Both the position numbers and the translations under genes were made by a program. This document shows, piece after piece, positions 1 to 6,323 of a DNA stretch of 12,721 bases. Position 1 is the stretch's first letter; every line of letters begins with the position of its first letter. The notes under the pieces were generated by a model. It worked only from the letters and a program-made list of their open reading frames with translations. It made no database searches and was not told the origin of the DNA. This stretch comes from Actinomycetota bacterium (lineage in GTDB: Bacteria; Actinomycetota; Actinomycetes; Nanopelagicales; Nanopelagicaceae): assembly GCA_947463335.1 (NCBI GenBank), contig CANHRF010000014.1, forward strand, positions 1 through 12,721. Reading direction: 5' to 3'.

Positions 1-14
1 GAAATTACTTTAAG

Positions 15-43
15 TTGCAGGTAGTTGAAAGTTCAACTAAAGT
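15..43 (+). promoter_or_regulatory. Candidate promoter of the pirin gene
   Basis: TTGCAG at 15-20 (-35-like) and TAAAGT at 38-43 (-10-like) are separated by 17 nt. Transcription would start near 50, leaving a leader of about 18 nt that contains the ribosome binding site at 57-62. The spacer is almost entirely occupied by the inverted repeat at 22-39, which suggests repression by a bound dimer. Both hexamers are imperfect, so this is an inference from spacing and position. Confidence 0.5.
22..39. promoter_or_regulatory. Perfect inverted repeat, probable operator
   Basis: TAGTTGAA-AG-TTCAACTA: two 8-bp arms with no mismatch around a 2-bp centre, lying between the -35 and -10 elements of the pirin promoter. 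The geometry is that of a site for a dimeric winged-helix repressor. The GTTGA/TCAAC half sites resemble, from memory, those of redox-sensing MarR-family regulators such as RosR of Corynebacterium glutamicum. Further AGTTG half sites occur at 13-17 and 41-45. The regulator itself is not in the window. Confidence 0.6.
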
Positions 44-56
44 TGGGCTTACGAAA

Positions 57-62
57 AAGGAG
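57..62 (+). promoter_or_regulatory. Shine-Dalgarno sequence of the pirin gene
   Basis: AAGGAG lies 5 nt before the ATG at 68. It fixes that start and is the only strong Shine-Dalgarno match in the window; most other first genes here appear leaderless. Confidence 0.75.
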
Positions 63-67
63 TAAAA

Positions 68-1126
68 ATGCCTGCAGTTACCGTCAGTGACATCACCGTT
101 CTACCTCGCGTTAGCGATGCGCCGAATTCGCGCGCTCGTCGCGTAAAGAGCATCACGACCGCTCCACAAGGTTACGAAGGTGAAGGCTTTCCGGTTCGTC
201 GCGCATTTGCTGGCGTTGATTTAGCAGAACTCGATCCATTTATTCACCTCGATCAAATGGGTGAAGTTGAATATGCACCAGGTGAACCAAAGGGAACTCC
301 TTGGCATCCACACCGCGGTTTTGAAACTGTTACATACATTATTGATGGAATCTTTGATCACAAAGATAGCAACGGCGGCGGTGGAACTATTTCTAATGGT
401 GACACGCAATGGATGACTGCTGGTGGCGGAATTTTGCATATCGAAACTCCACCAGAGCATTTGGTAATGAGCGGTGGTTTATTCCATGGTTTCCAACTTT
501 GGGTAAATCTTCCAGTTGCTAAAAAATGGTCACCACCTGCTTATCAAGATGTGCGCGCAAACGATGTTGCACTTCTATCTAGCGCAGACGGTGGATCACT
601 AATTCGTATTATCGCTGGCGAACTCGATGGACACGTCGGTCCTGGAACAACACAGACTCCAATTACTTTGATTCACGCAACTGTTGCACCTGGCGCCGAA
701 CTTCGTCTTCCATGGCGCAAGGATTACAACGCACTTGTTTACACAATGTCTGGCCACGGATTTGCGGGAGAAGAAGCACGCCCAATTCAAATGGGTCAGC
801 TAACTGTTTTTGGTGACGGTGACAGCATTGTTATCCGTGCAGCTAATCAACAAGAAAGTCGTTCTCCAAATCTGGAACTGTTTATTCTCGGTGGCCAACC
901 AATTAAAGAGCCAGTTGCTTGGATGGGGCCATTTGTTATGAATACCAAGGCTGAAGTTCTGCAAGCATTTGAGGATTTCCAAAAAGGTTTGCTCGGTTCG
1001 ATTCCTGCGATTTATAAGGAAGATGCCAAGCGCCCGATGAAGCGCACAGACAAATTGAGCGGCGATGTGAAGGCTGCGGATATTCTCGACGTTCACAACG
1101 CTCCAACTGACTTGCAGGAAAACTAG
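68..1126 (+). CDS. Pirin family bicupin protein
   Basis: A bicupin of the pirin family, 352 aa. The N-terminal cupin carries the metal-binding set: His80 and His82 in WHPHRGFETVTY, then His124 and Glu126 in GILHIETP. The glycine-rich GGGG turn (103-106) and the GDTQWMTAG block (111-119) are also typical. The second cupin covers roughly 190-290 and lacks an obvious metal site. The chain is longer than common 230-300 aa pirins because of a polar C-terminal tail (about 310-352). Bacterial pirins include quercetin 2,3-dioxygenases and redox-linked regulators of metabolic enzymes, so the substrate cannot be assigned here. It is probably cytoplasmic, as no signal peptide is present. It seems to be a single-gene unit: a 190-nt gap with its own promoter follows. 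The palindrome in its promoter suggests induction by oxidants, quinones or flavonoid-like compounds (inferred). Confidence 0.9.
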   Translation: MPAVTVSDITVLPRVSDAPNSRARRVKSITTAPQGYEGEGFPVRRAFAGVDLAELDPFIHLDQMGEVEYAPGEPKGTPWHPHRGFETVTYIIDGIFDHKDSNGGGGTISNGDTQWMTAGGGILHIETPPEHLVMSGGLFHGFQLWVNLPVAKKWSPPAYQDVRANDVALLSSADGGSLIRIIAGELDGHVGPGTTQTPITLIHATVAPGAELRLPWRKDYNALVYTMSGHGFAGEEARPIQMGQLTVFGDGDSIVIRAANQQESRSPNLELFILGGQPIKEPVAWMGPFVMNTKAEVLQAFEDFQKGLLGSIPAIYKEDAKRPMKRTDKLSGDVKAADILDVHNAPTDLQEN

Positions 1127-1163
1127 CGGGAATCACCCGTCGGCGACGATTTACTGCCCGCCG
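1127..1163 (+). other. Two short GC-rich hairpins after the pirin stop codon
   Basis: CGGG (1127-1130) pairs with CCCG (1136-1139) across a 5-nt loop, starting one base after the TAG stop. CGGCG (1141-1145) pairs with CGCCG (1159-1163). Neither has a following T run, so they are not canonical intrinsic terminators. They may protect the 3' end or act as a weak terminator. The stretch 1127-1205 is visibly richer in G+C than its surroundings, and I see no gene in it. Confidence 0.35.
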
Positions 1164-1215
1164 CGGCTCGTGCAGCGCATAGCGTCCGTAAAGCAAATCT
1201 GCGGCCTGAACTTGA

Positions 1216-1278
1216 GCGGAAAATGTCTAAGAGGCGACTGTGTAGTTATCTTTTCAGTCGCCAATAGATCTTTTCCGC
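1216..1278. other. Long imperfect hairpin in the pirin-trhO gap
   Basis: Three nested paired blocks in register: GCGGAAAA (1216-1223) with TTTTCCGC (1271-1278), TCTA (1226-1229) with TAGA (1265-1268), and GGCGACTG (1233-1240) with CAGTCGCC (1255-1262), closing a 14-nt loop. A G-T wobble at 1225/1269 extends the pairing, giving 20 Watson-Crick pairs plus one wobble in 63 nt. It ends 4 nt before the -35-like element of trhO. It could be a terminator for pirin transcripts (only a weak T-rich stretch follows), a structured RNA, or a remnant of a small inverted-repeat element. Confidence 0.6.
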
Positions 1279-1281
1279 ATG

Positions 1282-1310
1282 TTTTCAGTTGATTTCTTGA
1301 TGGATAGAAT
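1282..1310 (+). promoter_or_regulatory. Promoter of trhO, predicted leaderless
   Basis: TTTTCA (1282-1287), a 17-nt spacer, then TAGAAT (1305-1310). The -10 ends 6 nt before the ATG at 1317, so the transcript would begin at or next to the start codon. No Shine-Dalgarno sequence precedes the ATG, consistent with leaderless translation. Confidence 0.6.
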
Positions 1311-1316
1311 GCGTGT

Positions 1317-2225
1317 ATGAATCCGCAGAAGGTACTCCTGTACTACGGCTTTACGCCGATCAATGATCCTGTCGCGGTTCAACTCTGGCAGAAAAATCTC
1401 TGCGAAACTTTAAATCTAAAGGGTCGTATTTTGATTTCCCCAACAGGAATCAATGGAACCGTTGGTGGAGATATCGATGACCTTCGCAAATATGTGAAGA
1501 ACACCAAGAAATACCCTGGCTTTAAGAAGATCGCCTTTAAATGGTCACAGGGTACAGGTGATGAATTCCCAAGACTTTATGTTGCAGTGAAGAAAGAACT
1601 TGTTGCTTTTGATAACCCAGAAGAGATAAAAGTTAATGAATCCGGTGTAATTGGTGGCGGAACACATCTTCGCCCGGAGCAAGTTCACGAATTAGTCGAA
1701 GCTCGCGGCGATGATGTCGTCTTCTTCGACGGCCGCAATCAATTTGAAGCAAAGATCGGCAAGTTTAAGAATGCAATTGTTCCTGACGTGGATACTTCGC
1801 GTGATTTCGTCCGCGAGATCGAAAGTGGCAAATACGATCACTTAAAGGAGAAGCCAGTTGTTACATATTGCACCGGCGGAATCCGCTGTGAAATCTTGTC
1901 AGTAGTAATGAAGAACCGTGGTTTTAAAGAGGTTTACCAAATCGATGGTGGAATCGTTAAGTACGGTGAAAAGTTTGCAGATAAAGGTCTTTGGGAGGGT
2001 TCGCTCTATACCTTTGATTCTCGTATGGCGATTGATTTCTCAACCAAGACTAAGGTCATCGGCGAGTGCGAGATCTGCCAAGCACCAAGCAAGATCTTCC
2101 GCAATTGCCGCACCAAAACCTGTCACGAATTAATTCTGCTCTGCGACTCTTGTAATGAACTTCCCGCCAACACCAAGTGCACGCACGATAAATCTAAAGT
2201 GCGCGATACCGAGATGGTTGGTTAA
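1317..2225 (+). CDS. trhO: tRNA uridine(34) hydroxylase, rhodanese family
   Basis: TrhO (YceA/UPF0176 family), 302 aa, the enzyme for oxygen-dependent conversion of wobble uridine-34 to 5-hydroxyuridine in certain tRNAs. The N-terminal acylphosphatase-like region contains GINGTVGG (44-51). The rhodanese domain spans about 115-225, with the active-site loop CTGGIRCE beginning at Cys185 and a second cysteine at 191. The IDGGIVKYG segment (209-217) is typical of the family. The C-terminal part is cysteine-rich (Cys251, 254, 264, 269, 276, 279, 288), matching the family's probable metal-binding tail. Length and domain order are normal. The start is set by the -10 hexamer 6 nt upstream. Its TAA overlaps the stop codon of convergent pntB, so no terminator fits between the two genes. 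I infer it is expressed alone. Confidence 0.93.
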   Translation: MNPQKVLLYYGFTPINDPVAVQLWQKNLCETLNLKGRILISPTGINGTVGGDIDDLRKYVKNTKKYPGFKKIAFKWSQGTGDEFPRLYVAVKKELVAFDNPEEIKVNESGVIGGGTHLRPEQVHELVEARGDDVVFFDGRNQFEAKIGKFKNAIVPDVDTSRDFVREIESGKYDHLKEKPVVTYCTGGIRCEILSVVMKNRGFKEVYQIDGGIVKYGEKFADKGLWEGSLYTFDSRMAIDFSTKTKVIGECEICQAPSKIFRNCRTKTCHELILLCDSCNELPANTKCTHDKSKVRDTEMVG

Positions 2226-3631
2226 AGCGCCTTTAGCGCACTTACAACTTTTGTAAGCGATGCCTTGGCATCACCAAAGAGCAACATTGTCTTTGGATCA
2301 TAGAGAAGTTCGTTTTCGATACCGGCAAAACCTGGGCGCATTGAACGCTTTAGGAAGATCACGTTTGCAGCGTTAGATACTTCCAAAATTGGCATTCCAT
2401 AAATTGGGCAACCAGGAGTTGTCTTTGCTGCAGGGTTTACAACGTCATTTGCACCGATAACGATCGCAACATCGGTCTGTCCGAAAGTTGGGTTAACTTC
2501 ATCCATTTCCGCCAATTGATCATATGGAACGTTCGCTTCAGCAAGAAGCACGTTCATATGGCCCGGCATACGACCAGCAACTGGGTGGATTCCATAAGCA
2601 ACATCGATGCCCTTTGAGATCATCAAATCAGCGAGCTCGCGCACTGTGTGCTGAGCTTGTGCAACTGCAAGACCGAAACCAGGAACGATCACAACGCGAC
2701 GTGCGTAGTTAAGAAGAATTGCAACGTCATCTGGAGAACCTGAACGCACTGGACGTTCTTCGCCAGCGCCGGCAAGATCTTGTGGCTTTGCGGTAAATGC
2801 ACCAAATAAAGTTCCGAAGAGTGAACGCCCCATCGCTTCCGCCATTAAGCGAGTCAAGATAGTTCCTGATGCACCAACGAGTGTTCCCGCGATGATCAAG
2901 AGCGTTGAGTTAAGTACATAACCACTTGCCGCCACTGTTAAACCAGTGAAGGCGTTAAGTAGTGAGATTACGATTGGTACATCCGCGCCACCGACAGGTA
3001 GAACGAACAAGATACCGAATAACAATGAGAGAGCAGCAAGTATCAATAGCGGAGTTGTGCCGAGTGCGGTAACGACCCAACCAGATACACCAAGCACTGC
3101 AGCCAAAGTTGCGGCGATTACAAATCGACCACCAGGGAATACAACTGGGCGAGTAGTCATCAACTCTTGCAACTTTAAGAAGGTAATAATCGAACCGCTG
3201 AAAGATACGCAGCCGACAACAACTGTAAATACGGTGAAGATAACTTCTGCAGTTGTTGCTTCAGCGCCCAGATTTAGGTACTCAACAATTGCAACGAGTG
3301 CAGCTGCACCACCACCAACGCCATTAAATAGCGCAACGAGTTGAGGCATCTGTGTCATCTGCACTTTACGAGCAGCGGGTACGCCAATTATCAAACCAAC
3401 TGCGATCGCACCAATAATCCACCAAAAATTATGGAGCGGAAGTGAATGCGCTTCTGAACCATCGCGTGGGGGAGTTACATAAAGGAAGACAACTAGCGTT
3501 GCCAGAGTTGCACCAAATGCGCCAATTAAATTGCCGCGACGGGCAGTCTTGGGATGAGATAAACCTTTGAGAGCGAGAATAAAGCAGACGCCAGCGGCAA
3601 GACCGATTAAGTCATAGAGAGTGCTGCTCAT
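2222..3631 (-). CDS. pntB: NAD(P) transhydrogenase subunit beta
   Basis: Beta subunit of the proton-translocating transhydrogenase, 469 aa, in the cytoplasmic membrane. The first 280 residues are hydrophobic with about nine membrane segments and the conserved MPQLVALFNGVGGG block (95-108), which lies in the proton channel region. The C-terminal NADP(H)-binding domain III (about 305-469) has the VPGFGLAVAQAQH fingerprint (316-328), the GIHPVAGRMPGHMNVLLAEA loop (347-366), GANDVVNPAA (393-402) and KRSMRPGF (428-435). It transfers hydride between NADH and NADP+ coupled to proton entry, which normally favours NADPH formation. It is the last gene of the pnt set. Its ATG overlaps the pntAB stop by 4 nt (ATGA), implying translational coupling. 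Its stop overlaps the trhO stop on the other strand. Confidence 0.96.
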   Translation of the reverse strand: MSSTLYDLIGLAAGVCFILALKGLSHPKTARRGNLIGAFGATLATLVVFLYVTPPRDGSEAHSLPLHNFWWIIGAIAVGLIIGVPAARKVQMTQMPQLVALFNGVGGGAAALVAIVEYLNLGAEATTAEVIFTVFTVVVGCVSFSGSIITFLKLQELMTTRPVVFPGGRFVIAATLAAVLGVSGWVVTALGTTPLLILAALSLLFGILFVLPVGGADVPIVISLLNAFTGLTVAASGYVLNSTLLIIAGTLVGASGTILTRLMAEAMGRSLFGTLFGAFTAKPQDLAGAGEERPVRSGSPDDVAILLNYARRVVIVPGFGLAVAQAQHTVRELADLMISKGIDVAYGIHPVAGRMPGHMNVLLAEANVPYDQLAEMDEVNPTFGQTDVAIVIGANDVVNPAAKTTPGCPIYGMPILEVSNAANVIFLKRSMRPGFAGIENELLYDPKTMLLFGDAKASLTKVVSALKAL

Positions 3632-3921
3632 TTATCTGCTCCTTTCTTATTGCCCTTAAACATTTCGAGCATTCGATCGGTAACAACAAATCCACCGACC
3701 ATATTTATGGTGGCGAGCACGATCGCAGCTAGCGATAGGCCCAGTTCTAGGTTGGTCTCGCTGTGATCTGCGACGATTATTGCGCCTACCAAGATCACAC
3801 CGTGGATCGCATTTGCGCCAGACATCAGCGGTGTGTGCAAGGTTGAGGAGACTTTAGAAACAACTTCAAATCCCACGAATACTGCGAGAACGAAGATCGA
3901 GACGATCGCCATTGCATCCAT
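3628..3921 (-). CDS. pntAB: NAD(P) transhydrogenase subunit alpha, membrane part
   Basis: The small membrane part (domain II) of the alpha subunit, 97 aa, encoded as a separate polypeptide as in Rhodospirillum rather than fused to the NAD-binding part as in E. coli. There are three hydrophobic segments (about 4-20, 36-52, 60-80), the conserved TLHTPLMSGANAIHG stretch (27-41) and NMVGGFVVTDRMLEMF (73-88), followed by a lysine-rich tail. It packs with PntB to form the proton path. Its ATG shares one base with the stop of pntAA (TAATG) and its stop overlaps the pntB start, so the three genes form one coupled operon. Met4 is a possible alternative start, but the overlap geometry favours Met1. Confidence 0.94.
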   Translation of the reverse strand: MDAMAIVSIFVLAVFVGFEVVSKVSSTLHTPLMSGANAIHGVILVGAIIVADHSETNLELGLSLAAIVLATINMVGGFVVTDRMLEMFKGNKKGADK

Positions 3922-5057
3922 TACTTGGCTCCTCCTGCATTTGGGTCGCGACGTTGGCCAGCGTGTGTGACCGCAGCAGCGTTGATGATTTCATCATCGA
4001 AATCGAGATTTAATGCAACCGGTGCACCATCTTTAGCAGGCGTTGTCATAAGAGTTAGCAGATTCACAACGTTGCGCGAGTAAAGACTTGATGCGTGGAA
4101 CGGCAATTGGCTCGGTACATCTTTACCGCCCCAAATGCGAACTCCACCGCTAGTCACAACAACTTCACCAGGCTTTGAACCTTCAACGTTGCCACCAGTT
4201 TCAGCTGCGAGGTCAACAATCACAGTTCCGGGTTCCATGGCATCGATCATCGCTTGCGTCATTAAACGTGGTGCGGTGCGACCTGGCACTGCAGCAGTTG
4301 TGATCACTACATGCGATTTTGCAATGTAAGGAGTTAAAAGTTCGCGTTGTTTAGCAGCGCGCTCTTCAGTCATCTCGCGTGCATAACCGCCCGCGCCTTC
4401 CAAAGATTCAAGTTCGAGTTCAATAAATGTTGCGCCCATTGATTTAACTTCATCTGCTGAAGATGGACGAACATCGTAAGCAGAGACAACTGCGCCTAAA
4501 CGGCGAGCGGTTGCGATCGCTTGCAAACCTGCAACGCCTGCACCAAGTACCAAGACTTGTGCGGGTGTAACTGTTCCGGCGGCAGTCATCAAAAGTGGGA
4601 AGAAACGTGGTGACATTTCAGCGCCAACCAATACCGCACGATAACCAGCACAAAGCGCTTGTGAGGTAAGTGCATCCATTGATTGCGCACGAGAGATACG
4701 AGGAACAAGTTCTAGCGAGAATGCAGTTGCTTGCGCCTTAACCGCGGCTTCAATTGAATCAACGGCAGTTACAGTAGAAAGAAAAGAAATTGTGGCAGCG
4801 CCTTTTTTAACGGTGGCCATCTGTGCGGGGGTAAGTGGCTGAACTGAAAGCACAATATCCGCGCTAGCGATCACATCGCCTTTAACAATGCTCGCTCCGG
4901 CAGCTGCATAAGCAGCATCAGTACCTTGCGAGTTATCACCAGCGCCGGATTCGATTACAACTTCATATCCAAGGCGGGTTAACTTATTGATGATGTCGGG
5001 AACAAGCGCAACGCGCTTTTCACCTTCTTTACGCTCTAATGGGACGGCTACACGCAT
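3921..5057 (-). CDS. pntAA: NAD(P) transhydrogenase subunit alpha, NAD-binding part
   Basis: Cytoplasmic domain I of the transhydrogenase, 378 aa, which binds NAD(H) and presents it to domain III of PntB. The N-terminal alanine dehydrogenase/PNT fold begins MRVAVPLERKEGEKRVAL. The RQD loop is visible in ISRAQSMDALTSQA, with Arg120, Gln125 and Asp128 at the family's spacing. The Rossmann fingerprint GAGVAG is at 172-177, ending in the acidic YDVRP (194-198), and DLAAETGGN is at 282-290. The C-terminal tail after about 340 is a linker to the membrane part. It lies 21 nt downstream of the argF stop; a TAAGGT hexamer 6 nt before the ATG suggests its own leaderless promoter, although read-through from argF is likely too. 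Alanine dehydrogenase is ruled out by the adjacent pntAB and pntB. Confidence 0.95.
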   Translation of the reverse strand: MRVAVPLERKEGEKRVALVPDIINKLTRLGYEVVIESGAGDNSQGTDAAYAAAGASIVKGDVIASADIVLSVQPLTPAQMATVKKGAATISFLSTVTAVDSIEAAVKAQATAFSLELVPRISRAQSMDALTSQALCAGYRAVLVGAEMSPRFFPLLMTAAGTVTPAQVLVLGAGVAGLQAIATARRLGAVVSAYDVRPSSADEVKSMGATFIELELESLEGAGGYAREMTEERAAKQRELLTPYIAKSHVVITTAAVPGRTAPRLMTQAMIDAMEPGTVIVDLAAETGGNVEGSKPGEVVVTSGGVRIWGGKDVPSQLPFHASSLYSRNVVNLLTLMTTPAKDGAPVALNLDFDDEIINAAAVTHAGQRRDPNAGGAK

Positions 5058-5063
5058 AAGCGA

Positions 5064-5069
5064 ACCTTA
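5064..5069 (-). promoter_or_regulatory. -10-like element of the pnt operon
   Basis: On the minus strand TAAGGT ends 6 nt before the pntAA ATG, the same spacing seen upstream of trhO and argF. It matches the TANNNT core. No good -35 is visible, and no Shine-Dalgarno sequence sits in the 21-nt gap after argF. Confidence 0.4.
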
Positions 5070-5078
5070 CTTGCTCGG

Positions 5079-6017
5079 TTAATTACCTGCGAGTTCACCG
5101 CGAGTCAGGTGATAGAGCAACGCTTGGATCGTTGTGCGGCGATGGTAGGCCTCACGCCAAATTACAGATTTAGGGCCATCGATCACTGATGCCGCCACTT
5201 CCTCGCCGCGGTGTGCGGGTAGACAGTGCATAAATATGGAATCACTGGCGGTCAGCCCCATCAATGAATCAGTTATTGCAAATGGAGCCAGCACTTTAAC
5301 TTTCTCGGCGCGCTCGGACTCGGGATCACCCATAGACATCCAGACATCGGTGTAAAGCGCGCTCGCATCTTTTGCTGCCGCTTCTGGATCATTTGATACT
5401 TCAATAATTGCACCAGTCTTCTTTGCAATCGCTTGCGCCTTTGCAACCACATCGACATTCGGTGCCCACTTACCAGAAGGCGTTGCTGCAACTACATGCG
5501 CGCCCATAATCGCACCCATCGTTAACCACGCATGCGACATATTGTTGCCATCTCCGAGATAAACAAATTTGCGGCCCTTCACATCGCTGCCAAATGTTTC
5601 GCGGATGGTTAACCAATCCGCTAATAATTGCGTTGGATGATCATCATCGGTCAACGCATTGACTACTGGGATTGATGCATTTGCACCAAGTTCATCTACA
5701 TCTGATTGCGCAAAGGTGCGAACTATCAAAGCATCGCAATATCCACTAATTATCTTTGCAGTATCGGCAATAGTTTCTCCGCGACCAAGTTGCAACTCAT
5801 CGCCTCTGATAAAAATAGGAGTTCCACCCAGATGAGTCACAGCCGTTTCTGATGAAAGTCTGGTGCGAGTTGAAGGCTTAGTCATATAAATTGCAACGCT
5901 CTTGTGAGCCAGTGCATCTTTCGAACGTAATGGATTCTTTGCAAAGTCGGCTGCAGTATCGAGGAGCAGATCGACATCAGCGCGCGATAAATCAGCGGTG
6001 CGTAGCAAGTCCTTCAT
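5079..6017 (-). CDS. argF: Ornithine carbamoyltransferase
   Basis: Makes citrulline from ornithine and carbamoyl phosphate in cytoplasmic arginine synthesis; 312 aa from the chosen ATG. Carbamoyl-phosphate loop STRTR (49-53), GRGET (78-82), RTF (100-102), DDDHPTQ (124-130), GDGNNMSHAW (155-164), ornithine-side DVWMSMG (224-230) and HCLPAHRGEE (264-273) are all present. The C-terminal helix is unusual: where most OTCases have an E-N-R-x-H-x-x-K-A type motif, this one reads EAYHRRTTIQALL (289-301), keeping one arginine but losing the Glu-Asn and Lys. A TTG at 6023 could add two residues, but a TAGAAT box ends exactly 6 nt before the ATG at 6017, so I prefer ATG. It stands apart from any other arg gene and is followed 21 nt later by pntAA. 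The specific motifs make another carbamoyltransferase unlikely. Confidence 0.9.
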   Translation of the reverse strand: MKDLLRTADLSRADVDLLLDTAADFAKNPLRSKDALAHKSVAIYMTKPSTRTRLSSETAVTHLGGTPIFIRGDELQLGRGETIADTAKIISGYCDALIVRTFAQSDVDELGANASIPVVNALTDDDHPTQLLADWLTIRETFGSDVKGRKFVYLGDGNNMSHAWLTMGAIMGAHVVAATPSGKWAPNVDVVAKAQAIAKKTGAIIEVSNDPEAAAKDASALYTDVWMSMGDPESERAEKVKVLAPFAITDSLMGLTASDSIFMHCLPAHRGEEVAASVIDGPKSVIWREAYHRRTTIQALLYHLTRGELAGN

Positions 6018-6023
6018 CTTCAA

Positions 6024-6029
6024 ATTCTA
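6024..6029 (-). promoter_or_regulatory. -10 element of argF, predicted leaderless
   Basis: TAGAAT on the minus strand ends 6 nt before the ATG at 6017. It is identical in sequence and spacing to the trhO -10. The TTG at 6023 would lie between the -10 and the predicted transcription start, so it could not be used from this promoter. Confidence 0.55.
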
Positions 6030-6040
6030 CCTGCAACCAC

Positions 6041-6046
6041 TATCCT
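6041..6046 (+). promoter_or_regulatory. -10 element of the DUF3039 gene, predicted leaderless
   Basis: TATCCT ends 7 nt before the ATG at 6054, with no Shine-Dalgarno sequence between. It lies 11 nt from the argF -10 on the opposite strand, so each promoter's -35 region would fall in or next to the other gene's start. Confidence 0.5.
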
Positions 6047-6053
6047 TTCGGGC

Positions 6054-6323
6054 ATGGGTATTTTCCGTAAGAACTCTCCTGGTCTAGAAGGAGATACCGA
6101 CCTACTTACCCGTCCAGAATTACAAGAAGACGATGGGGGCCACGATCGCTTCTCTCATTATGTGAAGAAGGAGAAGGTCGTTGAATCCGCTGTAACAGGA
6201 AAAGCGGTTCGAGCTCTCTGCGGAAAAAAATGGATTCCATCGCGCGATCCGGAGAAATACCCCATCTGCCCAGCATGTAAAGAAATCTATGACGGCCTCA
6301 AAGATAAATCGTCTAAAAAATAA
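6054..6323 (+). CDS. DUF3039 family protein, probable zinc-binding
   Basis: A small (89 aa) DUF3039 protein, a family found in actinobacteria with no established function. The conserved core is DRFSHYVKK (31-39), ESAVTGKAVRALCGKKW (44-60) and [16 protein letters not shown] (64-79). His30, His35, Cys56, Cys72 and Cys75 form a plausible zinc site built on a CPAC knuckle; this is inferred from spacing. The N-terminal 25 residues are acidic and variable, and the tail is lysine/serine-rich. It is soluble with no signal peptide. It is divergent from argF across 36 nt and overlaps the next gene by 35 nt. As first gene of the rightward cluster it may share transcription with it. Confidence 0.85.
   Translation: MGIFRKNSPGLEGDTDLLTRPELQEDDGGHDRFSHYVKKEKVVESAVTGKAVRALCGKKWIPSRDPEKYPICPACKEIYDGLKDKSSKK

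Noticed and set aside
936..1196. An 86-codon minus-strand frame reaching into the 1127-1200 gap
   Set aside because: Mostly antisense to the pirin gene, Arg-rich low-information translation, no start context. It does not explain the gap.
2223..2239. TAAAG-CGC-CTTTA and GCGC dyads at the trhO/pntB junction as a bidirectional terminator
   Set aside because: Stems of only 4-5 bp with no T run, located within pntB codons; chance pairing is sufficient.
2946..3344. A 132-codon plus-strand open frame
   Set aside because: Antisense to pntB membrane segments; its Thr/Ala/Pro-rich composition is the expected complement of hydrophobic codons.
6018..6023. TTG at 6023 as the argF start
   Set aside because: It sits directly after the TAGAAT box, so a transcript from that promoter would begin after it; the ATG at 6017 has the 6-nt spacing seen at other genes.
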